This document shows, piece after piece, positions 53,952-61,376 of a DNA stretch of 64,000 nt. The stretch is from JBGQOJ01 sp052119585 (GTDB lineage Bacteria; Pseudomonadota; Alphaproteobacteria; Rhodobacterales; Rhodobacteraceae), in assembly GCF_052119585.1 (NCBI RefSeq), contig NZ_JBGQOJ010000002.1, forward strand, positions 1 through 64,000, read 5' to 3'. The position numbers and the translations under genes are program-made. The notes beneath the pieces are model-generated. The model ran no database searches and had not been told where the DNA came from. It saw only the letters and a program-made list of their open reading frames with translations. Numbering within the stretch: position 1 is the first letter of the stretch; each line of letters begins with the position of its first letter.

Positions 53952-54577
53952 TCGGGCGGATCATCGAGACGCCCGATTGCGTGGCAGAGGGGGCGGCCTG
54001 GCTGGCGGCGCGTGATCCGCGGTTTGCCGGTGCCCTTGCCCTAACGGGAGATCTGCCCTTGCGGCGCAAGCCTGACGGGTTCGGGGAGCTGCTGAGCGCG
54101 ATCACCAGCCAACAGATCAGCGTCGCGGCGGCGCGTGCGATCTGGGCGCGGATGACGGCGGCGGGGTTGATCCGGCCAGAGGCGATTCTGGCGGCATCAG
54201 ACGAGGAGATGCGCGCGGCGGGCATGTCGGGTCAGAAAATCCGCTATGCCCGTGCCTTGGCCGAGGCGCGGATCGACTATGCCGCCCTGCGGGACCAACC
54301 CAGCGAGCAGGTGATCGCGACGCTGGTCGCGGTGCCGGGCATCGGGCGCTGGACGGCGGAAATTTACGCGATGTTCTCGCTTGGGCGGGCCGATGTGTTC
54401 GCGCATGGCGATCTGGCCTTGCAGGAGGCGGCGCGGGTGCTGTTCAAGCTGGACGCGCGGCCCACGGAAAAGGCGATGCGCGGCATGGCAGAGGCATGGT
54501 CGCCGTGGCGCAGCGTTGCGGCGCGCCTTTTGTGGGCGTATTACCACGTTGAAAAGTCACGGGAAGGAATACGATGA
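53948..54577 (+). CDS. alkA: DNA-3-methyladenine glycosylase II (AlkA-like)
   Basis: 209 aa with the HhH-GPD fold. ITSQQISVAAARAIW, the hairpin LVAVPGIGRWTAEIYAMF and the catalytic D155 (VFAHGDLALQ) are visible. It removes alkylated purines in base-excision repair. It is shorter than E. coli AlkA (lacking the N-terminal TBP-like domain). It overlaps cobK by four bases and the esterase by four, an operon by position rather than function. Confidence 0.85.
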   Translation: MIGRIIETPDCVAEGAAWLAARDPRFAGALALTGDLPLRRKPDGFGELLSAITSQQISVAAARAIWARMTAAGLIRPEAILAASDEEMRAAGMSGQKIRYARALAEARIDYAALRDQPSEQVIATLVAVPGIGRWTAEIYAMFSLGRADVFAHGDLALQEAARVLFKLDARPTEKAMRGMAEAWSPWRSVAARLLWAYYHVEKSREGIR

Positions 54578-55239
54578 CACGGGTTTTGGATGCAGGACGC
54601 AAAGAGGCGCTGTCGGGCGAGGCGCGGTCGGTCGTGGTGTTTTTGCACGGCTATGGGGCAAACGGTGCCGATCTGTTGGGGCTGGCCGACCCTTTGGCGG
54701 ATCATCTGCCCGACACGCTGTTCGTGGCCCCCGACGCGCCCGAGCAGTGCGCCGGTAGCCCGATGGGGTTCCAGTGGTTCCCGATTCCCTGGATCGACGG
54801 CTCTAGCGAGCAGGAGGCAGAGGCGGGTATGCGCGCCGCCGCCGAGGATCTGAACGCGTTCCTTGACGCACTGTTGGTCGACGAGGATATGCTGCCCGAG
54901 CAGATGGCGATCATCGGGTTCAGTCAGGGCACGATGATGGCGCTGCATGTGGTTCCGCGCCGCGACGAGGCGATTGCGGGGATGGTGGGCTTTTCGGGGC
55001 GGCTGATCTCGCCAGAGGCGCTGATCGACGAGGTTATGGTGCGACCGCCGATTCTGCTGGTGCATGGCGATCAGGACGACGTGGTGCCGGTGCAATCGTT
55101 GCCAGAGGCGGCGGAAGCCTTGCAGGCGGCTGGATTCGTTGATGTCTTTGCCCATATCATGAAGGGCACCGCCCATGGTATCGCGCCGGACGGCCTGTCG
55201 GTGGCTTTGGCGTTTTTGCGCGACAAGTTAAGCCTTTGA
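54574..55239 (+). CDS. Phospholipase/carboxylesterase family alpha/beta hydrolase
   Basis: 221 aa of the carboxylesterase 2 family. The nucleophile S117 is in GFSQGTMMALH; the acid is about D169 (HGDQDDVVP) and the base H201 (GTAHGI). The oxyanion region is VFLHGYGANGADLL. It hydrolyses short-chain esters or lysophospholipids; physiological substrate unknown. Its ATG overlaps the alkA stop. Confidence 0.85.
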   Translation: MTRVLDAGRKEALSGEARSVVVFLHGYGANGADLLGLADPLADHLPDTLFVAPDAPEQCAGSPMGFQWFPIPWIDGSSEQEAEAGMRAAAEDLNAFLDALLVDEDMLPEQMAIIGFSQGTMMALHVVPRRDEAIAGMVGFSGRLISPEALIDEVMVRPPILLVHGDQDDVVPVQSLPEAAEALQAAGFVDVFAHIMKGTAHGIAPDGLSVALAFLRDKLSL

Positions 55240-55436
55240 CCGCTAAACGCCGCAAATACAGGCATTTCTGATACGAATCTGTCATATGCGCCGGCTAGGA
55301 TCGACTTGGGCAGACACCGCATGTTGCGGGGCTTGCCTTGGTCGAAAGGCAAGATATAGTCTTTAACCATAGCCGGGGCGGAATGCTTCCGCCTTGGTGC
55401 CGCGTGTGGGGCAGACAAGGCGAGGACGACGTAGAG

Positions 55437-56021
55437 ATGGACGGCGATTTCAGAACTGAATTTGTGCGGGAACCGGCGGCGCTGAAACATTTTCCGGCGC
55501 TTGTGTTGAATGCGGATTACCGGCCCTTGTCCTATTATCCGCTATCCCTTTGGCCGTGGCAGGATGCGGTCAAGGCGGCGTTTCTGGACAGGGTGACGAT
55601 CATCGCTGAATATGACCAGATCGTCCGAAGCCCGACGACCGAAATCAGAATCCCTTCGGTTGTCGTCCTTAAAGACTTTGTAAAACCCCAAAAGCGCGTG
55701 GCCTTCACGCGCTTTAATTTATTCCTGCGGGACGAATTTGCCTGCCAGTATTGTGGCACCACGGGCGATCTGACGTTTGACCATGTCGTGCCGCGCGCAA
55801 GGGGTGGAATCACCAGTTGGGAAAACGTCGTGGCGGCCTGTTCCCGGTGCAACCTGCACAAAGGGTCCAAATCCCTGCGGCAGACCGGAATGACCCTGCG
55901 AAAGCCGCCGCGCCAGCCCGGATCGGAAGAGTTGCGCAATATGGGGCGGCGCTTTCCTCCGAATTTCCTGCACGACAGCTGGCTTGATTTTCTGTACTGG
56001 GACGCAGAACTGGAGGCATAG
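55437..56021 (+). CDS. HNH endonuclease family protein
   Basis: 194 aa. The HNH core has zinc cysteines C103, C106, C135 and C138 (ACQYCG...CSRCNLHKGSK) and catalytic H116 in TFDHVVPRARGG. The N-terminal half (about 1-95) is a conserved alphaproteobacterial region of unknown role. I chose the ATG at 55437 (MDGDFRTEFVREPA). A stand-alone chromosomal HNH protein; DNA repair or a housekeeping role is more likely than a mobile element. Confidence 0.85.
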   Translation: MDGDFRTEFVREPAALKHFPALVLNADYRPLSYYPLSLWPWQDAVKAAFLDRVTIIAEYDQIVRSPTTEIRIPSVVVLKDFVKPQKRVAFTRFNLFLRDEFACQYCGTTGDLTFDHVVPRARGGITSWENVVAACSRCNLHKGSKSLRQTGMTLRKPPRQPGSEELRNMGRRFPPNFLHDSWLDFLYWDAELEA

Positions 56022-56110
56022 AACGTCGCGCCCGAAAACCGATTGGAATTCGGCGCCGGGGCAGGGAACTTCTGGCCCTCGGGTGTCTAGTCCTGCTAGA
56101 CTCGACCCGA

Positions 56111-56145
56111 ATTCAGCGCTAAGACAATCTTCGTTAGCGCTAACG
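56111..56145. promoter_or_regulatory. Paired LacI-type operator-like palindromes upstream of zwf
   Basis: The perfect 14-base palindrome CGTTAGCGCTAACG lies at 56132-56145. A weaker copy, TTCAGCGCTAAG, is centred 21 bases upstream (AGCGCT at 56115-56120). TTAGCGCTAA is the core of many LacI-family operators. A spacing of 21 bases is two helical turns, so two dimers could bind the same face. zwf starts at 56167, 22 bases after the second site. Confidence 0.65.
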
Positions 56146-56166
56146 GCGATAGAAAAGGCCCCTGAC

Positions 56167-57621
56167 ATGGTATCTCGTGTTATTCCCGTCGATCCCTTCG
56201 ATCTGGTGATTTTTGGCGGCACCGGCGATCTTGCACGACGCAAGATCCTGCCGGGCCTGTACCGGCGTTATTGCGCGGGGCAGATGCCCGAGGACGCGCG
56301 GATCATCGGCGCGGCCCGTGGCGAAATGGACGATGCAGGCTACCGCGACTTCGTGCGCGAGGCGATTGTCGAATTCTCGCCCCCCAAAGAGCAGAACGCC
56401 GAGCAGATCGACGGTTTCCTGTCGCGACTGCATTTCATCGTCATTGACGCCAAAGGCACCGGCGGCTGGTCCGATCTGGCCGCGCTGATGCGGGACGGTG
56501 TCGTGCGCGCCTTTTATTTTTCGGTGGCACCCGGCCTGTTCGGCGATCTGGCGACGCGCCTGCACGCGCATGCGATTGCCGATGACGACAGCCGGATCGT
56601 GGTGGAAAAACCCTTTGGCCGCGATCTGGCCACGGCCAAGGCCCTGAACAAGGTTCTGGCAGAGCATTTCGACGAACATCAGATTTACCGCATCGACCAT
56701 TATCTGGGCAAGGAAACCGTCCAGAACCTGATGGCGGTCCGGTTCGGCAACATCCTGTTCGAGCCGTTGTGGAATGCGCAATACGTCGATCACATCCAGA
56801 TCACCGTGGCCGAAACGGTGGGCGTTGGCGGGCGGGGCAGCTATTACGACAAATCGGGTGCGATGCGCGATATGGTTCAGAACCACCTGATGCAGTTGAT
56901 CTGCCTGATCGCGATGGAACCGCCCAGCCATTTCGACCCCGACGCGGTGCGCGACGAAAAGCTCAAGGTGATTCGGGCGCTGGACCCGCTGGCCCCTGAC
57001 GAGATCGTGCGCGGCCAGTATCTGGCGGACGAGGATCAGCCCGGCTATTTGGTGGATTGCGAGGATCCGGCCAGCAAGACCGAAAGCTTCATTGCGATGA
57101 AGATGCATATCTCGAACTGGCGTTGGAAGGGCACTCCGATTTATGTGCGCACCGGCAAGCGGTTGCGGGCCCGTGCCTCCGAGATCGCCGTGGTGTTCAA
57201 AGACCCGCCCCACAACATCTTCGGAGAGCAGGAGGACCGGCGCGGCAACGTGCTTGTGATCCGGTTGCAGCCGAACGAGGGGATGAACCTGCGGGTGACG
57301 ATCAAGGAACCGGGGCCGGGCGGCATGCGTCTGGTCGAGGTGCCGCTGGACATGAGCTTTGCCGAGGCGCTGGGGCCGGATGCAGAGGATATTCCCGACG
57401 CTTATGAGCGGCTGATCATGGACGTGATCCGTGGCAACCAGACCTTGTTCATGCGCGGCGACGAGGTCGAGGCGGCCTGGGCCTGGACCGACCCGATCAT
57501 CGCGGCATGGGAGGCCAAGGGCGACAAGCCCAAGGGCTATGACGCGGGCAGTTCCGGGCCGGAGGATGCGCTGATGCTGTTGCACCGCGATGGGCGTCGC
57601 TGGCGGGAGATACGCGAATGA
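56167..57621 (+). CDS. zwf: Glucose-6-phosphate dehydrogenase
   Basis: 484 aa. The NADP-binding IFGGTGDLARRK is at 15-26, and the active-site YRIDHYLGKETVQN contains the catalytic His. It oxidises glucose-6-phosphate to 6-phosphogluconolactone. It heads zwf-pgl-pgi with four-base overlaps, feeding the pentose phosphate and Entner-Doudoroff pathways. I took the ATG at 56167; the open frame upstream belongs to no known part of the protein. Confidence 0.97.
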   Translation: MVSRVIPVDPFDLVIFGGTGDLARRKILPGLYRRYCAGQMPEDARIIGAARGEMDDAGYRDFVREAIVEFSPPKEQNAEQIDGFLSRLHFIVIDAKGTGGWSDLAALMRDGVVRAFYFSVAPGLFGDLATRLHAHAIADDDSRIVVEKPFGRDLATAKALNKVLAEHFDEHQIYRIDHYLGKETVQNLMAVRFGNILFEPLWNAQYVDHIQITVAETVGVGGRGSYYDKSGAMRDMVQNHLMQLICLIAMEPPSHFDPDAVRDEKLKVIRALDPLAPDEIVRGQYLADEDQPGYLVDCEDPASKTESFIAMKMHISNWRWKGTPIYVRTGKRLRARASEIAVVFKDPPHNIFGEQEDRRGNVLVIRLQPNEGMNLRVTIKEPGPGGMRLVEVPLDMSFAEALGPDAEDIPDAYERLIMDVIRGNQTLFMRGDEVEAAWAWTDPIIAAWEAKGDKPKGYDAGSSGPEDALMLLHRDGRRWREIRE

Positions 57622-58292
57622 ACATTTCCGAATACCCCGACCGCGAGATGATGATGATTGATCTGGCCAATATTCTGGCCGGTGATCTGAACACGGCATT
57701 GGCCGCAAATGACAGGGCCAGCCTTGCCGTGCCGGGCGGCACCACGCCGGGGCCGATTTTCGACGTGCTTTGTGCCGCGAACCTGTCGTGGGACCGGGTG
57801 CATGTGATGCTGACGGATGAACGCTGGGTGCCAGAAACCTCGGATCGGTCGAACACGCGGTTGCTGCGCCAGCGGCTGCTGGTGAACCGCGCCGCCGCCG
57901 CCACGCTTGTGCCGCTTTACGCCGAGGCGGAGACCCCCGAGGACCGTCTGGACGAGTTGTCAGAGGGCTTGCTGCCGCATTTACCGCTGTCTGTCCTGTT
58001 GCTGGGTATGGGGGTGGATATGCACACCGCGTCCTTGTTTCCGGGGGCAGACCGGCTGGCGGATGCGCTGGACGCCGATGCGCCGCCCCTGATGGCGATG
58101 CGCGGCGGTGGCGCGCCGGAACCGCGCATAACCCTGACGGCCCCGGTTCTGCGGGGCGCGATGGTGGCGCATATCGTCATAACCGGCGCCGAAAAACGCG
58201 CGGCGATCGAACGCGCCGCAACCCTGAACGACCCGGTTCTGGCGCCGATCTGCGCCGTTCTGCGGGATGCAACGATACATTGGGCGGAATGA
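57618..58292 (+). CDS. pgl: 6-phosphogluconolactonase
   Basis: 224 aa of the DevB/Pgl family (glucosamine-6-phosphate isomerase fold). VPGGTTPGPIFDVL, VMLTDERWVPETSDRSNTRLL and LLLGMGVDMHTASLFPGA are conserved. It hydrolyses the lactone made by Zwf. Four-base overlap with zwf. The stop overlaps the first of three tandem pgi ATGs. Confidence 0.95.
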   Translation: MNISEYPDREMMMIDLANILAGDLNTALAANDRASLAVPGGTTPGPIFDVLCAANLSWDRVHVMLTDERWVPETSDRSNTRLLRQRLLVNRAAAATLVPLYAEAETPEDRLDELSEGLLPHLPLSVLLLGMGVDMHTASLFPGADRLADALDADAPPLMAMRGGGAPEPRITLTAPVLRGAMVAHIVITGAEKRAAIERAATLNDPVLAPICAVLRDATIHWAE

Positions 58293-58294
58293 TG

Positions 58295-59896
58295 ATGGAT
58301 ATCTGGGACCGGCTTTCGGCCAATCACGCGGCCACCAAAGACCGCCGGATTCTGTCGATGATGGACCGCACCCGTGCGCAGGATTTTTCTGCCGGTCTGG
58401 GCGAGATGCTGTTCGACTATTCCAAGACGAATATCGACGCGGACGCGAAGGCGCTTTTGCTGGAGCTTGCCGAAACCCGGGACGTTGCCGCAAAACGCAC
58501 CGCGATGTTCACCGGCGAAAAGATCAACGAGACCGAAGGTCGCGCCGTGCTGCACACCGCCCTGCGCAATCTCGACGGTGGTCCGGTGATGGTGGACGGT
58601 ATGGATGTGATGCCGGGCGTTCTGGCCACGCTGGACCGGATGTCGGTCTTTGCCGCTGCGTTGCGCTCGGGCGCGTTTCAGGGGCAGGGCGGGCGCATCA
58701 CCGATGTGGTGAACATCGGCATCGGCGGCTCTGATCTTGGGCCTGCGATGGCGGTTCTGGCGCTGGCGCCCTATCATGACGGCCCGCGCCTGCATTTCGT
58801 CTCGAACGTCGATGGTGCGCATATCGCCGATACGCTGAAGGGGCTGGATGCAACCACGACGCTGGTGATTGTGGCCTCGAAAACTTTCACAACCATCGAA
58901 ACCATGACCAACGCGAACACGGCAAAGGCCTGGATGGCGGCTTCGGTCAAAGACCCTGCGGCGCAATTCGCGGCACTGTCCACGGCGTCGGACAAAACCA
59001 CCGCCTACGGTATCGCGCCGGACCGGGTGTTCGGGTTCGAGGATTGGGTCGGCGGGCGCTATTCCCTTTGGGGGCCGATCGGTCTTGGCCTCATGATCGC
59101 CGTGGGGCCGGACAAGTTCCGCGATGTGCTGCGCGGTGGTCAGGCGATGGATGTGCATTTCAAACAGGCAGGGTTTGCGGACAATCTGCCCGTGCTTCTG
59201 GCGCTGGTCGGCATCTGGCACAACCAGATCTGCGGACATGCCACCCGCGCCGTTTTGCCCTACGATCAACGCCTTAGCCGGCTTGCCGCCTATTTCCAGC
59301 AGCTGGAAATGGAAAGCAACGGCAAATCGGTGGCGATGAACGGGTCTGATCTGCCACGCCATTCCGGGCCCGTGGTCTGGGGCGAGCCTGGAACCAACGG
59401 GCAGCATGCCTTCTACCAGTTGATCCATCAGGGCACCCGCGTTGTGCCCTGCGAATTCATGATCGCCGCCAAGGGCCACGAGCCCGATCTGGCGCATCAG
59501 CACCGGTTGCTGCTGGCCAACTGCCTTGCCCAGTCAGAGGCGCTGTTGCGCGGGCGATCATTGGCCGAGGCAACGGCGATCTTGGCGGCAAAGGGGCTGT
59601 CGGGCGCGGAACTGGACCGTCAGGCGCGCCACCGCGTGTTTCCGGGAAATCGCCCGTCCACGACGCTGATCTACCCGATGCTGACGCCCTATGTTCTGGG
59701 CCAGATTATCGCGCTGTATGAGCACCGCGTGTTCGTCGAGGGCGTGATCCTTGGCCTGAACCCCTACGACCAATGGGGCGTCGAACTGGGCAAGGAACTG
59801 GCCGTGGCGCTGGAACCCGTCGTGTCGGGTCAGGCGGGGGCTGGGGACAAGGACGGATCGACGCAAATGCTGGTGGAGTATATCCGGGGGCATTAA
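58295..59896 (+). CDS. pgi: Glucose-6-phosphate isomerase
   Basis: 533 aa. NIGIGGSDLGPAMAV, the PGI signature VGGRYSLWGPIGLG and GLNPYDQWGVELGK are present. It interconverts glucose-6-phosphate and fructose-6-phosphate. Three in-frame ATGs occur at 58289, 58292 and 58295; GGCGGA has suitable spacing only for the last, so I took it. A hairpin at 59902-59937 follows. Confidence 0.96.
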   Translation: MDIWDRLSANHAATKDRRILSMMDRTRAQDFSAGLGEMLFDYSKTNIDADAKALLLELAETRDVAAKRTAMFTGEKINETEGRAVLHTALRNLDGGPVMVDGMDVMPGVLATLDRMSVFAAALRSGAFQGQGGRITDVVNIGIGGSDLGPAMAVLALAPYHDGPRLHFVSNVDGAHIADTLKGLDATTTLVIVASKTFTTIETMTNANTAKAWMAASVKDPAAQFAALSTASDKTTAYGIAPDRVFGFEDWVGGRYSLWGPIGLGLMIAVGPDKFRDVLRGGQAMDVHFKQAGFADNLPVLLALVGIWHNQICGHATRAVLPYDQRLSRLAAYFQQLEMESNGKSVAMNGSDLPRHSGPVVWGEPGTNGQHAFYQLIHQGTRVVPCEFMIAAKGHEPDLAHQHRLLLANCLAQSEALLRGRSLAEATAILAAKGLSGAELDRQARHRVFPGNRPSTTLIYPMLTPYVLGQIIALYEHRVFVEGVILGLNPYDQWGVELGKELAVALEPVVSGQAGAGDKDGSTQMLVEYIRGH

Positions 59897-59901
59897 CCAC
59901 A

Positions 59902-59937
59902 CCCTCCCCGCCGGCATTCAGGCTGCGGCGGAGAGGG
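59902..59937. terminator. Stem-loop between convergent pgi and ridA
   Basis: CCCTCCCCGCCG (59902-59913) pairs with CGGCGGAGAGGG (59926-59937) with one mismatch and a 12-base loop. It sits between two convergent stops. No U-tract, so it may act as a bidirectional transcript end or RNA stabiliser. Confidence 0.5.
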
Positions 59938-59957
59938 GCCTTCAAGACTGCGGCAGA

Positions 59958-60308
59958 TCAGTTCTGCGCGGCAACCACGATGATCTCGACCAGATAGTCG
60001 GGCGTTGCCAGCGCGCTTTCGCCGGTTGCGCGGGCAGGGGTATGACCTGCGGGCACCCAAGTATCCCAAACGGCGTTCATCTCGGCGAAATCTGCCATGC
60101 TGGCCATCCAGATCTGCGTCGACAGGATGCGGGTCTTGTCAGAGTCCGCGAGTTTCAGCAGCCGGTCGATATTCGCCAGAATTTCCGTCGTCTGGTCGGT
60201 GACCGATGCGCCGGGGTTTCCCACCTGACCGGCAAGATAGACCAGACCGTTGTGGATTACGGCCTGGCTCATGCGGGCGCCGGTTTCGATGCGGGTAATG
60301 TCAGACAT
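59958..60308 (-). CDS. ridA: RidA family enamine/imine deaminase
   Basis: 116 aa. The arginine of HTPARATGESALA and the glutamate of YLVEIIVVA are the conserved active-site residues. RidA destroys reactive 2-aminoacrylate-type intermediates of PLP enzymes. It is a stand-alone gene in a region with two PLP enzymes about 16 kb away. Confidence 0.88.
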   Translation of the reverse strand: MSDITRIETGARMSQAVIHNGLVYLAGQVGNPGASVTDQTTEILANIDRLLKLADSDKTRILSTQIWMASMADFAEMNAVWDTWVPAGHTPARATGESALATPDYLVEIIVVAAQN

Positions 60309-60398
60309 GGATGGTCCTTTCAGCGTTGATTACCCCAATGCTCTAGGCAAATTCCGCGGCAAAGGCCAGCGTTGTGAAAAACCGTGATGACAGGATGC

Positions 60399-60472
60399 TG
60401 GAGCGGGTGAAGGGAATCGAACCCTCGTATTCAGCTTGGGAAGCTGCTGCTCTACCATTGAGCTACACCCGC
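60399..60472 (-). tRNA. tRNA-Gly (anticodon CCC)
   Basis: The 74-nt cloverleaf starts GCGGGTGTAGCTCAATGGTA. The acceptor stem GCGGGTG pairs with CACCCGC, a CCA end is encoded, the T-arm is GGGTTCGATTCCC and the anticodon loop is TTCCCAA. The outermost anticodon-stem pair (27-43) looks mismatched (G-A). Confidence 0.94.
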
Positions 60473-60599
60473 ATTGCGCCTCAGGTAAGACATGGCTTGT
60501 CTTGCGTCAAGCCGGAATCAAATCGGCCGCGCCAGCGATGTGGCGCGGCCTCTGGACCCCTGACCGTCGGGGGACGACCGATCAGGGTAGGGGAAAGGC

Positions 60600-61151
60600 T
60601 TACTTCGGGACGAGAACCGCGTTCACAACGTGGATCACGCCGTTCGACTGCTTCACGTCAGAGATGGTGACGCGGGCGACTTGGCTGCTTTCGTCGAAGA
60701 TATACAGGTTTTTACCTTTGGCCTGCGCGGACAGGGCATCACCGGAAACGGTGTTGAAGTGATAGAACCCGTCCTTGCTGGCGCGCGCTTTCGCGGCGAT
60801 CTCGGCGGTGGACCAGTTGCCCGCAACCACATGCGCCGTCAGGATCTTGGTCAAAAGCGGCTTGTTCTCGGGTTTCAGCAGGGTTTCGACGGTGCCGGCG
60901 GGCAGGGCGGCAAAGGCGTCGTTGGTCGGGGCGAAAACGGTGAAGGGGCCCGCGGTCATCAGGGTCTCAACCAGACCGGCGGCCTTTACTGCTGCTACCA
61001 GCGTTGTGTGGTCGGCAGAGTTCACCGCGTTTTCGACGATATTCTTGCTTTCGAACATATCGGCACCGCCGACCATCGGGTTCGCGGCAAGAGCGGGCGT
61101 TGCAATGGCAAGGGCAAGTGCGGAAACGGCAGCTTTGATAAAGGGTGTCAT
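60600..61151 (-). CDS. Secreted fasciclin (FAS1) domain protein
   Basis: 183 aa. A Sec signal peptide (cleaved after about residue 22, PALA-AN) precedes one FAS1 domain with the H1 box FTVFAPTNDAFAALP and the H2 box GVIHVVNAVLVP. FAS1 domains mediate adhesion in the periplasm or outside. Single-domain forms like this are common in Roseobacters; partner unknown. Confidence 0.93.
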   Translation of the reverse strand: MTPFIKAAVSALALAIATPALAANPMVGGADMFESKNIVENAVNSADHTTLVAAVKAAGLVETLMTAGPFTVFAPTNDAFAALPAGTVETLLKPENKPLLTKILTAHVVAGNWSTAEIAAKARASKDGFYHFNTVSGDALSAQAKGKNLYIFDESSQVARVTISDVKQSNGVIHVVNAVLVPK

Positions 61152-61306
61152 CGATCTGTTCCTTGTGAATGACCCCGTTTCTCGGGGCCGGATACAGGAA
61201 CTTACGCAACGCGCCGCAAGATAGTTTCATCCTGTGCGGTTTATTTTAACGGAGGCGCATCCTGCGCCATTCCTTCTGGCACTTCGTGCCGTTTTGTGCT
61301 CCGCGC

Positions 61307-61365
61307 GGGGATATTTGAACCAAGAAGAACCTTGTCATTCTTCTCGGTCCAAATACTCGAATCCG
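61307..61365. repeat. Inverted pair of dispersed elements forming a long hairpin
   Basis: GATATTTGAACCAAGAAGAA (from 61310) is followed by its near-reverse-complement TTCTTCTCGGTCCAAATACT (61338-61357). The result is a stem of about 20 bp with two or three mismatches around an eight-base loop. It lies just downstream of the corrinoid-activator stop (61377, minus strand), where it could act as a transcript end. Both arms belong to the GAGTATTT family. Confidence 0.6.
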
Positions 61366-61376
61366 GCGCGTGCCGT

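Noticed and set aside
60374..60670. Plus-strand ORF containing GIEPSYSAWEAAALPLSYTR
   Set aside because: This peptide is the known artefact of translating the antisense of a tRNA-Gly gene (60399-60472).
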